Part shown: positions 33,400-42,051 of the stretch, in pieces
Layout: the number at the start of each line of letters is the position of its first letter
Position numbering within the stretch: position 1 is the first letter of the stretch
From: QYQD01 sp040755415
Lineage (GTDB): Bacteria > Desulfobacterota > QYQD01
Assembly: GCA_040755415.1 (NCBI GenBank)
Contig: JBFMAZ010000017.1
Coordinates: forward strand, 1-64,000
Direction: 5' to 3'
Length of the DNA stretch: 64,000 nucleotides
Made by a program: the position numbers and the translations under genes
The notes under the pieces: model-generated
Told to the model about the DNA's origin: nothing
The model's database searches: none
The model's input: the letters and a program-made list of their open reading frames with translations, nothing else

Positions 33400-33566
33400 G
33401 CAAACAATCCAGAGTCTCTGCCCTTGAACGGCAAGTGCGGGATAGATTAATTCATTTCTACTTTGGTATAAAACATGACCTTGTCTGGCATACTATAAAA
33501 GATGTGATCCCGCTAGTAAAACCGGTTATTCGTAAAATTATGGAAGATATCGGCGTATGGCCATAA
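33400..33566 (+). pseudogene. HepT/DUF86-like C-terminal fragment
   Basis: A frame reads ALERQVRDRLIHFYFGIKHDLVWHTIKDVIPLVKPVIRKIMEDIG to TAA 33566. RDRLIHFYFGI carries the R-x4-6-H-x-Y-type motif of HepT toxins. There is no start or N-terminal half and no MNT antitoxin, so it is a remnant at the end of the array. Confidence 0.65.
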
Positions 33567-33686
33567 AAATCGCTCAAGGTAAGAAACCAGGCAAAAAAAC
33601 AGGGCTATATTTTCCCCGTGCCTTCGTATTTGAAAGCTGGGATTTTGTCCTTAATATTTTCGCGGATGTTTGCGGATAAAAGGGGT

Positions 33687-35099
33687 ATGTCAAAGATGCC
33701 TGCCTATGACCGGACAGAATTCAAGAGGATATTGCAACAGATCGAAAAAAATCAGCTTGCGCCCGTATATCTCCTGTGGGGTGAAAGGTATCTATATCAG
33801 TTGGCCTATGAAGAGCTTATTGCTATCCTTCTTCCTGAAAAAAAACGTAGCACCAACCTCCGGGTGATAGACGGAGCTAATGAAGACGTCTATCGGCTGG
33901 TAGAGGAATTACAGACCCTTCCCCTTTTCCCCGGGAGGCAGGTCTTTGTGGTAAGGGACACCCGTCTCTTTCATTCCAAAAGTACGGCAGACCCACTTTT
34001 GACTAAAAGCCACGAGTACTTTATAAAAGGTGACTTTCAGGCGGCGGCCCGGAGCCTCGTGCAGGCCATTTCCTTATCCGGTCTGGCCATTGAGGATGTC
34101 AGGGACGGGGGATGGGAGAAGATTTCGGAGGATACGTGGGAAAAGATATTCGGCACCCCAAAGAGTGGGGAGGATATTACTTGGCTGAATGAAGTGACCA
34201 GCTTCGCCATACAGGTCGGTCAGAAAGAATCAGCCCCTGCCTTTGGTGAAGGGGATATTCTGGAACAGACCCTGGCCAAAGGCATACCGGCTTCCAACCA
34301 TCTGATCTTGCTTACGGATACTGTGGACAGACGCAAGTCTCTCTACCGGCTGATAGAAAAGATGGGGGTGGTTGTGAGCTTCGCGGTTGATAAAGGAATT
34401 ACCGCCGCGGCGAAACGCAGTCAGGATGCGGTGCTCAAGGACCTGATGAAGGATATACTCACACGCTATGGAAAGGCTATGGAGCCACGCGCAGTATCTG
34501 ATCTTATCGAAAGGATAGGTTTTAATCCGGCATCTCTAGCCGCCGCCTTGGAAAAACTGATCAGTTACAGCGGTGGAAGAAAGACCATCACCCTGAAAGA
34601 TATTGAGGCGGTAGTGGAGCGGGAAAGGGACGAGCCGCTTTATGAATTGACCGGGGCATTCGGTGACCGGGATGCTGAGAAGGCCCTTTCTTCCCTGGGT
34701 CTGCTCCTTGACCAGGGTTATGCACCGCTCCAGATACTGGCTAGCCTTATCAAACACGTTCGCCGCCTCCTCCTGGCCAGGTGGGCACTGGATACGAGTC
34801 TGGATTTTCCGGGGAAAGGGGATGTCACATATCAAGGCATTCAGCAGAGATTGCCGGGGCTTAAGAAAGAAGGAAAGATACCCAGGGAACTGGAAAAACT
34901 TTCACCCTACCCGCTTTTCTTGCTTTTAAAGCAGGCCAGGGGTTTTCCAATGGAGCATCTTGTTCAGTGTATGTCTGAACTCCTTAAGGTCGATATGGCC
35001 CTCAAATCCGGCGGTATAACGCCTAAACTGCTACTGGAAGATTTGATCCTGAAATGCCTGGTTTTTAATCCTGAGACGGTCAGTCTATCTGCCAAATAA
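33687..35099 (+). CDS. holA: DNA polymerase III delta subunit
   Basis: HolA opens the sliding clamp as part of the clamp loader. I place the start at ATG 33687 behind AAAGGGG; the longer frame from GTG 33618 adds a non-conserved, poorly supported N-terminus. The 470-residue protein begins AYDRTEFKRILQQIEKNQLAPVYLLWGERYLYQ and has the delta C-terminal domain (YELTGAFGDRDAEKALSSLGLLLDQGYAPLQILASLIKHVRRLL). It is longer than the roughly 340 residues usual for the family, with an inserted region around residues 90-190 rich in acidic and hydrophobic residues. Confidence 0.9.
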   Translation: MSKMPAYDRTEFKRILQQIEKNQLAPVYLLWGERYLYQLAYEELIAILLPEKKRSTNLRVIDGANEDVYRLVEELQTLPLFPGRQVFVVRDTRLFHSKSTADPLLTKSHEYFIKGDFQAAARSLVQAISLSGLAIEDVRDGGWEKISEDTWEKIFGTPKSGEDITWLNEVTSFAIQVGQKESAPAFGEGDILEQTLAKGIPASNHLILLTDTVDRRKSLYRLIEKMGVVVSFAVDKGITAAAKRSQDAVLKDLMKDILTRYGKAMEPRAVSDLIERIGFNPASLAAALEKLISYSGGRKTITLKDIEAVVERERDEPLYELTGAFGDRDAEKALSSLGLLLDQGYAPLQILASLIKHVRRLLLARWALDTSLDFPGKGDVTYQGIQQRLPGLKKEGKIPRELEKLSPYPLFLLLKQARGFPMEHLVQCMSELLKVDMALKSGGITPKLLLEDLILKCLVFNPETVSLSAK

Positions 35100-35130
35100 A
35101 AAGCCCCGGAGGCTTTCCTTCCTCCGGGGG
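35094..35130 (-). terminator. Rho-independent terminator, minus strand
   Basis: The stem CCCCGGAGG / CCTCCGGGG is followed on the minus strand by CTTTTTATTTGG. On the plus strand there is no T-run after the stem, so it mainly ends the minus-strand transcript from about 35398. Confidence 0.8.
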
Positions 35131-35398
35131 TTCGGCGTTAGGTAGTTAGGTTGACCGACCACCTTATTTTTTGTCTATCCCGGGATGCCGCTCAGGGCCG
35201 TCGTGCTCGAAGTGCTCTCTTTTTAAGTTTTGCGATCCGTACTGCGGTACTGCCGCAGATCTTGGATGGCTTTTTTCTTTTGTTGTTAGACTCGGCCGAC
35301 GCTCACACCACGTACAGCCCGGGAAGTTCCCTGCGTCAAATTTCTTATCGGCGGGACGCCCGATTACTTTAATTTTGCCATAAGGCAATCTTTTTTTC
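35100..35398 (-). ncRNA. Candidate small RNA or small-protein transcript
   Basis: An extended -10 promoter, TGGTATAAT (35405-35413 on the minus strand), and a strong terminator at 35094-35130 define a transcript of about 300 bases between holA and mogA. It contains hairpins such as ATCGGG..CCGAT and CTGCGGCAGTACCGCAG. It also contains a 74-codon frame (ATG 35388 to 35164) with CTWC and many basic residues but no Shine-Dalgarno. I cannot match it to tmRNA, 6S, RNase P or SRP RNA. RNA and small protein both remain possible. Confidence 0.5.
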
Positions 35399-35404
35399 AG
35401 TTAT

Positions 35405-35413
35405 ATTATACCA
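35405..35413 (-). promoter_or_regulatory. Extended -10 promoter
   Basis: TGGTATAAT on the minus strand is a perfect -10 with the TGn extension. No good -35 is seen. The expected start is near 35398. Confidence 0.6.
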
Positions 35414-35447
35414 CAATTTCATAAAAATAGGGAGAATATTATGGTGG

Positions 35448-35936
35448 CTACCGGGCACATTCCGAGGGATCGCCTTTGATCTTGGCCAAGGCATGGGGGA
35501 GAGCGGGGAGGACGGTGGTTAGATTTTCACGGGCGCCTTTCGGGCTGCCCGGCAGATTAATAATCAGAGTCTCTTTCCTTATCCCGACTAAGGCCCGTGA
35601 GAGCATGGCATGCGGCGTTTTTTGCAGGCTGGCGGCACGCATGGCCTCGGCCATACCCGGGACTTCTTTTTCAATGACCATGGCCGTGGCCTCCGGAGTC
35701 ACATCACGCGGGGCGAGTCCTGTACCGCCTGTGGTCACGACCATATCTATCTTTTCTACATCTACTAAGTGCACTAAGGTGTTGACAATGACGGTTAGAT
35801 CATCAGGGACGATGGTATAGACGGCGATACGGTAACCGGCCTTACGTAATATCTTTTTCAGCTCCGAGCCGCTCAGATCCTCTCGTTTTCCCCTGGATCC
35901 CTTATCGCTTATAGTGACTATAGCCGCTGTGTACAT
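35448..35936 (-). CDS. mog: Molybdopterin adenylyltransferase-type protein (MogA/MoaB)
   Basis: A 162-residue MoaB/Mog-fold protein that adenylylates molybdopterin ahead of metal insertion (Mo or W). Motifs: AAIVTISDKGSRGKREDLSGSEL, VVTTGGTGLAPRDVTPEAT, which holds the MPT-binding GGTG, and INLPGSPKGARENL. The pterin cofactor would serve enzymes such as the tungsten AOR at 54640. Mog and MoaB cannot be separated safely from sequence alone. Confidence 0.9.
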   Translation of the reverse strand: MYTAAIVTISDKGSRGKREDLSGSELKKILRKAGYRIAVYTIVPDDLTVIVNTLVHLVDVEKIDMVVTTGGTGLAPRDVTPEATAMVIEKEVPGMAEAMRAASLQKTPHAMLSRALVGIRKETLIINLPGSPKGARENLTTVLPALPHALAKIKGDPSECAR

Positions 35937-35975
35937 AGCTTTTTTAAAGTGATCCGCCGGCTGCAGGCGGACTGA

Positions 35976-36413
35976 TTACTGCTTTTTTTGACTGAGCAGG
36001 CGCAGGGCCTGTGAAGAAACAGCCTTCAGGACATCTTTGCTCTTGGCGATCTGGTGCAAATCTGCTTCGCGCAGTAGCGGTAGCAATTTTATGGCCAGCA
36101 TAAGGGGTGTCTTCGGGTTTTTAACCAGCTCCACCTTAACCGGATAGACCTTCAGCCACTTGCGGTCAGTGGCCAGATGCCGGATAACGCCTTCGTCCAT
36201 AGTACGCATCTTAGCTATCTGGACCGCCTCAGCATCGGTAAGGCGTGCATTCTGCACTACAGCCGCCTGGACCATCTTGTTCCCGTCGCGTATGAGGATG
36301 CTTCGGGCCTCTTTGTCGCCGGTCAAGGCCAGTTTGATCTTCTCGGCGACGGTCATCCGGGCTATCTTCTGGGATAGGGACTGGCTTTCTTTATCCGGTT
36401 CTTCGTTGGTCAA
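35976..36413 (-). CDS. Conserved hypothetical, helical repeat protein
   Basis: I do not recognise this 145-residue protein. It is all-helical in appearance, with a charged N-terminal 20 residues followed by ARMTVAEKIKLALTGDKEARSILIRDGNKMVQAAVVQNARLTDAEAVQIAKMRTMDEGVIRHLATDRKW. It looks like HEAT/leucine-rich-variant repeats and resembles proteins in other deltaproteobacteria from memory. It is 21 bases downstream of the EF-G-like gene and probably co-transcribed. Confidence 0.7.
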   Translation of the reverse strand: MTNEEPDKESQSLSQKIARMTVAEKIKLALTGDKEARSILIRDGNKMVQAAVVQNARLTDAEAVQIAKMRTMDEGVIRHLATDRKWLKVYPVKVELVKNPKTPLMLAIKLLPLLREADLHQIAKSKDVLKAVSSQALRLLSQKKQ

Positions 36414-36434
36414 TACTGAATTTTCCCTGGCCGG

Positions 36435-38513
36435 TTAGGCCTCGCCTTCTTTTTTAGTCGCAGCGACAATCTTTTCAGTCAAGTGAGCCGGAACTTCTTC
36501 GTAGTGGGAAAATTCCATACTGAATGTACCGCGTCCGGCAGTCATCGAGGTGAGATCGGAGGCGTAACGCAGTACCTCGACCATGGGTACGTGGGCCGAG
36601 ATGGCTTGCAGCCCGAATCGGGTCTCCACCCCTATTACCTTTCCCCGGCGGCTGTTTATGTCCCCGATAACATCACCCATGCAGTCGTCCGGAACCAGAA
36701 CAGTCATAGACATGATCGGTTCCAGCAAGATAGGCATAGCCTCCAACATGCCTTTTTTGAAGCACTGGATGGCTGCAATCTTGAAGGCTGTCTCCGATGA
36801 GTCAACCTCGTGCGACTTGCCGTCATAAAATCTGACTTTAACGCCCACGACCGGATAGCCGGCCAGGGGACCTGCCTGCATAGCTTCCTGAATGCCTTTT
36901 TCTACTGCAGGAACAAAATTGCGGGGTACATTCATTCCGGTCAGGGCATTTTCAAACTCAAAGGTGCCTCCTGGGGGCAGGGGGCTGATATCAAAGTGAA
37001 CTTCGGCAAACTGCCCGGCTCCGCCGGTCTGTTTTTTGTGCCGATAGATGACGCCCTGTTTGCTTTTTCGGATAGTCTCCTTATAAGGGACCTTGGGCAG
37101 GGTAAGATTGACGTCAACATTATATTTTCTTTTTAACTTTTCTGCGATAACCTCAATATGGATCTGTCCCATACCAGAAAGAATGGTTTCCCTGGTTGCC
37201 TCGTTACGGGTAACCAGGATGGCATTGTCTTCTTCTTTGAGTTTCCCCAGGGCCGCGGATATTTTCTCTTCATCGGCCTTAGTTTTTGGTTTTAAGGCGT
37301 AGGAAATAACCGGTTGCGGCGGTTGCAGGGCCTCAATGATGACTGGCGAGCCTTCGGTACAGAGGGTATCACCGGTCGCGGTGTCCCTTAATTTAGCGAC
37401 GGCGACTAATTCTCCCGGCCCCGCGCCTTCAACGGATTTTTGTGCCTTACCTTCCAGGGACAGAAGCTGGCCGATACGCTCTGTGGTCTGCTTGTTTGAG
37501 TTGTAAAGGGTGCTGTCCGGTTTCAGCGTGCCGGAGTAAATGCGCATGATGGAGAGCCGTCCGGCATACGGATCAGACAGGGTCTTGAAGACCAGGGCCG
37601 CAAACGGCGCATCGGGGGCTATTTCGACCTTTTCCCTGGTCCTGGCATTTAAGGCCGGTTTTGCCCCCTTATCCAGTGGGGAGGGCAGATATTGATTGAT
37701 GGCCTCCATGAGGGTGGCGACACCGATGTTGCGTGTAGCTGAGCCGCAGCATACCAGGACAAATCGTCCCGCAGTCATACCGCTGGCCAGTCCCTTTTCT
37801 ATCTCAGCCACCGTTAGGGTCCCTTCCTCCAGAAACTTTTCCACCAGGGCGTCATCCGCCTCCGCAGCATATTCTTGAAGATTGTCGCGGTATTTTTTAA
37901 CAGAATCTTTCATATCTTCCGGGACAGGAGATTCCTTGTACTGGCCGCTTTGATCATTGGCAAATAGGAAGGCCTTTTCATTTATAAGGTCCACCACCCC
38001 GGTGAACTTATCTTCTGCACCAATAGGGAGCTGGATGGGCACGCAGCGGGCATTGAGGACGGTGGAAATGCTATCCAATGTCCTGTAAAAATCCGCCCTT
38101 TCCCGGTCCATTTTATTAATGAAGATGATACGGGGGATACGGAATTCCTCAGCCAGATTCCATACCTTCTGGGTCAGGGGTTTGGCCCCGTCAATAGCGT
38201 CGATTACGCATACGGCGCTGTCTGCCACCTGCAGGGACATCCGGGTGTCATTGAGGAAATTATCATCACCTGGGGTATCGATAAAATGGATCGTATGTTT
38301 TTGCCAGGTATAATGATTAAAGGCCGAGCTTATGGTAATTTTTCTTTTGACCTCTTCCGGTTCATAGTCCAGAATCGAGGTGCCGTCATCTACCCGGCCC
38401 AGCCGGCTCGTCCGTCCTGATGCAAAAAGCATGGCTTCGGCCAGGGATGTTTTGCCTGCGCCGCTATGGGCAATCAGGGCGATATTACGAAATTTGTCTA
38501 GCTGAATCCCCAT
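36435..38513 (-). CDS. Elongation factor G-like GTPase
   Basis: A 692-residue translational GTPase with all five EF-G domains. The G1 loop is AHSGAGKTSL (residues 15-24) rather than the AHIDAGKT of standard EF-G, and the switch region reads RKITISSAFNHYTW where EF-G has RGITI. FIDTPGDDNF and INKMDRERADF are intact. These differences place it among EF-G-like (EF-G2 type) proteins rather than the main FusA, which would normally be in the str operon. A role in ribosome recycling or in translation under stress is possible; it is not shown. Confidence 0.88.
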   Translation of the reverse strand: MGIQLDKFRNIALIAHSGAGKTSLAEAMLFASGRTSRLGRVDDGTSILDYEPEEVKRKITISSAFNHYTWQKHTIHFIDTPGDDNFLNDTRMSLQVADSAVCVIDAIDGAKPLTQKVWNLAEEFRIPRIIFINKMDRERADFYRTLDSISTVLNARCVPIQLPIGAEDKFTGVVDLINEKAFLFANDQSGQYKESPVPEDMKDSVKKYRDNLQEYAAEADDALVEKFLEEGTLTVAEIEKGLASGMTAGRFVLVCCGSATRNIGVATLMEAINQYLPSPLDKGAKPALNARTREKVEIAPDAPFAALVFKTLSDPYAGRLSIMRIYSGTLKPDSTLYNSNKQTTERIGQLLSLEGKAQKSVEGAGPGELVAVAKLRDTATGDTLCTEGSPVIIEALQPPQPVISYALKPKTKADEEKISAALGKLKEEDNAILVTRNEATRETILSGMGQIHIEVIAEKLKRKYNVDVNLTLPKVPYKETIRKSKQGVIYRHKKQTGGAGQFAEVHFDISPLPPGGTFEFENALTGMNVPRNFVPAVEKGIQEAMQAGPLAGYPVVGVKVRFYDGKSHEVDSSETAFKIAAIQCFKKGMLEAMPILLEPIMSMTVLVPDDCMGDVIGDINSRRGKVIGVETRFGLQAISAHVPMVEVLRYASDLTSMTAGRGTFSMEFSHYEEVPAHLTEKIVAATKKEGEA

Positions 38514-38556
38514 GTCTTCCCCTTTCTAAACTGAATCTTTGTTCACAAGTTTTTGC

Positions 38557-38585
38557 AAAATATCGACTTAAAATTTTAAAGTCAA
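38557..38585 (-). promoter_or_regulatory. Promoter of the EF-G-like gene
   Basis: On the minus strand TTGACT, a 17-base spacer and TATTTT lie about 45 bases before the start codon. Confidence 0.7.
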
Positions 38586-38770
38586 GCCTTAATTGTAATA
38601 GTTCACCGCAGAGTGCGCAGAGAATGCAAATACTCTGCCCGCCTGCCTTGTCTTTGGGTGTTTGGGTCCAAGATTAAGGTTTTGCTTTTTTGTGTCGATA
38701 TAGTTGGCGTAGCTTGTTTCCATTCGACCACGGGCCGACCGTAGGCCGGAAGCCCCGGTTTTCTGGATGG

Positions 38771-38863
38771 AGCGGTCAGCAGTCAGCTATCAGCGTTCAG
38801 CTTAAGATGGTGTTGTTTGTCTTATTTTTTTGCTGACGGCTGAAAGCTGATCGCTGAGGGCTT
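38771..38863. repeat. GTCAGC/GCTGA-word palindrome
   Basis: AGCGGTCAGCAGTCAGCTAT faces GCTGACGGCTGAAAGCTGAT. The word family recurs at 23565-23595, 47735-47765 and 62915-62950. The rest of 38590-38770 contains no supported gene. Confidence 0.6.
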
Positions 38864-38921
38864 TCATTCGGAAACGACATTTTCCGGATGAAAACTAACC
38901 CAAGCGGAGGATTGTCTAAAG

Positions 38922-40004
38922 ATGGCCCAGATTGATGCCTTTTTTAAATTGATGCATGAGCAGGGGGCCTCGGACCTGCATCTTATATCTGGATCTCAAC
39001 CTATCCTGCGTATTCGGGGTGAGATGGAGCGGGTGAAGTATAAGGTTCTGGAAAATGACGAACTCAAGGCCATGCTCTATGAGATCACCCCGGAGGACAA
39101 GATCAAGATATTTGAGGAGACCGGCGATCTCGATTTCGGTCATGAGATCCCGGGATTAGCCAGGTATCGCGCCAATTTTTTCATGCAGAAATACGGCATA
39201 GGGGCGGTTTTCAGAGAGATACCAAGCAATATCCTTTCGGCTGAACAATTGGGCCTGCCGGCGGTGGTTAAGAATCTGGCTACGCTCCCCAAGGGGCTGG
39301 TATTGGTGACCGGCCCTACCGGCAGCGGTAAGTCAACGACACTGGCCGCGATTATTGATCACGCCAATATGACCCGCAAGGATCATATTATCACGGTCGA
39401 AGACCCTCTCGAGTTCGTGCACAAGAGTAAAGGCTGTATTGTGAACCATCGTGAGGTAGGGACGCATACGAAGTCTTTTGCCGCGGCCCTCAGGGCCAGC
39501 TTGCGTGAAGACCCGGATATTATCCTGGTCGGTGAGCTGCGGGATCTGGAGACTATCGCCCTGGCCATGGAGGCGGCTATGACTGGCCACCTGGTCTTTG
39601 CCACCTTACATACATTGAACGCCTCCAAGACCGTGGACCGGATGATTGAAATTTTTCCGGCCAACCAGCAGCCCCAGGTGCGCTCTACTCTGGCTGATGC
39701 CTTGCGGGCTGTGGTCTCACAGACCATGTTCAAGCGCGTGGATATTAAAGGCAGGTGTGTGGCCCTGGAAATATTGATTGCTACACCGGCCGTACGCAAC
39801 CTCATCCGTGAGGGAAAGACCTATCAGATTCCCTCTGCCATGCAGACCGGTAAAAAATATGGCATGCAGACCCTGGATGATGCCATTACGGAATTACTGC
39901 AGAAGGGGTGGATCGATGCCGCTGAGGCGTATAACAAGGCTATAAACAAGGAAAAATTTACCCAATTTCTAAAGAAGCCGCCAGAAGATTTCACGGAGGT
40001 ATAA
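38922..40004 (+). CDS. pilT: Type IV pilus retraction ATPase PilT
   Basis: A 360-residue hexameric secretion ATPase that drives pilus retraction and twitching. Walker A is GPTGSGKSTT near residue 131; the Asp box EDPLEFVH, the Walker B-like LVGELRDLETIALAMEAAMTGHLVFATLHT and the PilT-specific end EILIATPAVRNLIREGKTYQIPSAMQTG with the AIRNLIRE-type motif are present. It is the first gene of a three-gene run with a second PilT-like ATPase and a zinc-ribbon protein. Pilus structural genes are not in the window. Confidence 0.95.
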   Translation: MAQIDAFFKLMHEQGASDLHLISGSQPILRIRGEMERVKYKVLENDELKAMLYEITPEDKIKIFEETGDLDFGHEIPGLARYRANFFMQKYGIGAVFREIPSNILSAEQLGLPAVVKNLATLPKGLVLVTGPTGSGKSTTLAAIIDHANMTRKDHIITVEDPLEFVHKSKGCIVNHREVGTHTKSFAAALRASLREDPDIILVGELRDLETIALAMEAAMTGHLVFATLHTLNASKTVDRMIEIFPANQQPQVRSTLADALRAVVSQTMFKRVDIKGRCVALEILIATPAVRNLIREGKTYQIPSAMQTGKKYGMQTLDDAITELLQKGWIDAAEAYNKAINKEKFTQFLKKPPEDFTEV

Positions 40005-40007
40005 AAA

Positions 40008-41186
40008 TTGTCTCTGAATAAGGCCGATATTGATCAGATCATAGCCCGGATGCTGGAGTCTCAGGAGAACATCTCCGACCTCAACGTAACTGTAGGGCGG
40101 CCATTTCAGGTAGTTTCATCGGGCCGTCTGGTTCCGGTATCCCTGGATCCGCCTATTGAACAGATTACGCCTTATCAGGCAGAGATATTTGCCCTTTACC
40201 TGATGGGTTCGGATGCAAGGCTGCTTAAGGCCCTGGTCCGGGAGGGTTCCTGCGATTTTTCCTATCAGCTCTCTGGCCGGGCGCGTTTCAGGGTAAACGT
40301 CTTTCAGCAAAAGGGTTATTACTCTACCGTGATGCGGAAGCTGAGTACCCATATCCCGACCGTTAAGGAACTTGAACTGCCCGCATCTTTTTATAAAATG
40401 GCCAGGGAAAGAAACGGGATAATCCTCTTCACCGGGGCTACGGGCACCGGTAAATCGACCTCTCTGGCGGCCATCCTCAATGAGATAAATGAGGCAGAGC
40501 CGTTGCACGTTATCACCTTGGAGGATCCGATAGAGTTTGTCCATGCCCATAGGAAGGCCACATTTAACCAGAGGGAACTGGGTGCGGATTTTGACAGCTT
40601 TGCCCATGGGCTTCGCGCGGCCCTCAGGCAGGCCCCGAATGTAATCCTGGTGGGCGAGATGCGCGACCGCGAGACCATAGAGATCGGTCTGAGCGCGGCG
40701 GAGACAGGTCATCTGGTGTTTTCCACCCTGCATACGGTAGATGCCGGTCAGACCATCAACCGTATTATAGGTATGTTCAGTAAGGATGAAGAACAGCAGA
40801 TCCGCATACGCCTCGCTGATACTATACGTTGGGTGGTCTGCCAGAAACTCCTGCCCAAAGTGGGCGGGGGGAGAGTAGCTGTTTTCGAGGTCATGAACAA
40901 CAACGTACGGGTCAAAGACTCTATTTTGAACGGCGAGGCAGAAGGAAAGACATTTTACGAGATCATAGACAGCGGTGAGGCATTTAACATGCAGAGCTTT
41001 GATAAAGATATCCTCCGTTGTTACGAGCGAGGCCTGATCACGGAAGAAACTGCCCTGGCTTATGCCTCACACCGTGCGGTGGTCAACCGGGGCATAGACC
41101 AGCTTAAGGCCCAAAAAGGTGAAAAGACCTCCGATATTGAGGGGTTGAAGCTGGACCGGGATTATGGCAAGGAACACAGGAGGTAA
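40008..41186 (+). CDS. PilT/PilU-type ATPase
   Basis: A 392-residue paralogue of PilT starting at TTG 40008 behind GGAGG. It has Walker A GATGTGKSTS near residue 143, EDPIEFVHAH, VGEMRDRETIEIGLSAAETGHLVFSTLHTVDAGQTINRIIGMF and a different C-terminus (EVMNNNVRVKDSILNGEAEGKTFYEIID). The end fits the PilU-like or PilT2 group that assists retraction under load. It is 3 bases from pilT. Confidence 0.92.
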   Translation: MSLNKADIDQIIARMLESQENISDLNVTVGRPFQVVSSGRLVPVSLDPPIEQITPYQAEIFALYLMGSDARLLKALVREGSCDFSYQLSGRARFRVNVFQQKGYYSTVMRKLSTHIPTVKELELPASFYKMARERNGIILFTGATGTGKSTSLAAILNEINEAEPLHVITLEDPIEFVHAHRKATFNQRELGADFDSFAHGLRAALRQAPNVILVGEMRDRETIEIGLSAAETGHLVFSTLHTVDAGQTINRIIGMFSKDEEQQIRIRLADTIRWVVCQKLLPKVGGGRVAVFEVMNNNVRVKDSILNGEAEGKTFYEIIDSGEAFNMQSFDKDILRCYERGLITEETALAYASHRAVVNRGIDQLKAQKGEKTSDIEGLKLDRDYGKEHRR

Positions 41187-41195
41187 GTCTTAAAT

Positions 41196-41819
41196 ATGGA
41201 AATCTCATGCCCGGGATGTCAGAAGCGCTTTCTTGTTCCAGATGAAAAGTTGCCGGCGAACACTAAAGTCGTCCTTACCTGTCCGGATTGCAAAGGTAAG
41301 ATTCCTATAGATACGAGGGGAAAAAGTGAAGAGCCTGGCCCTTTGCTGGATACCGCAGAGGATGTCGCTATCGAATTCTTCGAAGAAGGGACAAAGACAG
41401 GGCTGGTTTGTGTGCCGGATGAGGCTATGAAGGGGAGCGTTGTTCATGCCCTGGAGGAGCTTGACTACAAAACAAGCGCGGCTGATAACCTGCGGACCTT
41501 TTATGCCAAGGTACGTTATAATCATTATGGCGTGATGGTTGTAAGTGAAAAATCTGCGGAAGGAGGGACGGGAAACAACCCCATTTTAAGGTATCTGGAG
41601 CGCCTCCCTATATCTATACGGCGCAATATCTTTCTATTTCTCATTTCCGCTCAGCACAGGACATTGGATACGTTAATGGCCTTTTCCCTCTCTGTAGATG
41701 CTATTATCAATGAAAAGGACCTGGGCGAAATGCGGGAGATTTTACAAAAGTCGCTGTCCCAGCATGAGCATTTCTACAAGGTATTTAAGGATTGCCTGCG
41801 GGCTGAAGGCCGGGTTTAA
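41196..41819 (+). CDS. MJ0042-type zinc-ribbon protein
   Basis: A 207-residue protein with an N-terminal zinc finger, ISCPGCQKRFLVPDEKLPANTKVVLTCPDCKGKIPID, of the type found in regulators and anchor proteins of delta- and alphaproteobacteria. The rest (residues 60-205) is a helical domain of unknown function with TAEDVAIEFFEEGTKTGLVCV and FLISAQHRTLDTLMAFSLSVDAIIN. Position after two pilus ATPases suggests a pilus-linked accessory role; this is inference. Confidence 0.75.
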   Translation: MEISCPGCQKRFLVPDEKLPANTKVVLTCPDCKGKIPIDTRGKSEEPGPLLDTAEDVAIEFFEEGTKTGLVCVPDEAMKGSVVHALEELDYKTSAADNLRTFYAKVRYNHYGVMVVSEKSAEGGTGNNPILRYLERLPISIRRNIFLFLISAQHRTLDTLMAFSLSVDAIINEKDLGEMREILQKSLSQHEHFYKVFKDCLRAEGRV

Positions 41820-41998
41820 CGGTAACACCGCGTAGCCGGCGACATTTACTACCCCCGCCATCTGATTGAAATCTCTTGATTTTCCCCTTTAGCTATGCTT
41901 ATTTTTGCCCATGATTCAGCCACGTAGGGTGGCCTGAGACCACCAAACGCACTGATGCAAGGCATTTCCATTATAGATTCGGTCTCCTCATTTTATCC

Positions 41999-42027
41999 TT
42001 GACAAGATACTAAAATAGTATTAATTA
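41999..42027 (+). promoter_or_regulatory. Promoter with overlapping palindrome
   Basis: TTGACA (41999-42004), a 17-base spacer and TAATTA (42022-42027). The spacer contains the perfect palindrome ATACTA-AAA-TAGTAT (42007-42021), a likely operator. GTCCTTATTGAAAGGAC follows as a small hairpin at the RNA start. Confidence 0.7.
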
Positions 42028-42051
42028 GTCCTTATTGAAAGGACAAATATC

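Noticed and set aside
27900..33600. Prophage or integrative conjugative element
   Set aside because: Only one integrase-like gene, with no phage structural, replication or conjugation genes and no flanking tRNA; the small cargo genes fit cassettes better.
33618..33686. N-terminal extension of holA from GTG 33618
   Set aside because: The delta family begins near the ATG at 33687, which has an AAAGGGG ribosome binding site; the extension is not conserved-looking.
35164..35388. 74-residue protein on the minus strand as a firm CDS
   Set aside because: No Shine-Dalgarno, a start only about ten bases from the likely RNA end and no recognised family; kept as part of a candidate RNA or small ORF.
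38690..38770. Possible c-di-GMP (GEMM-I) riboswitch before pilT (CCACGGGCC..GGCC..CCCCGG)
   Set aside because: Only the second half is vaguely similar; the conserved first half (AGGGCAAACC-type) and the tetraloop docking are absent.
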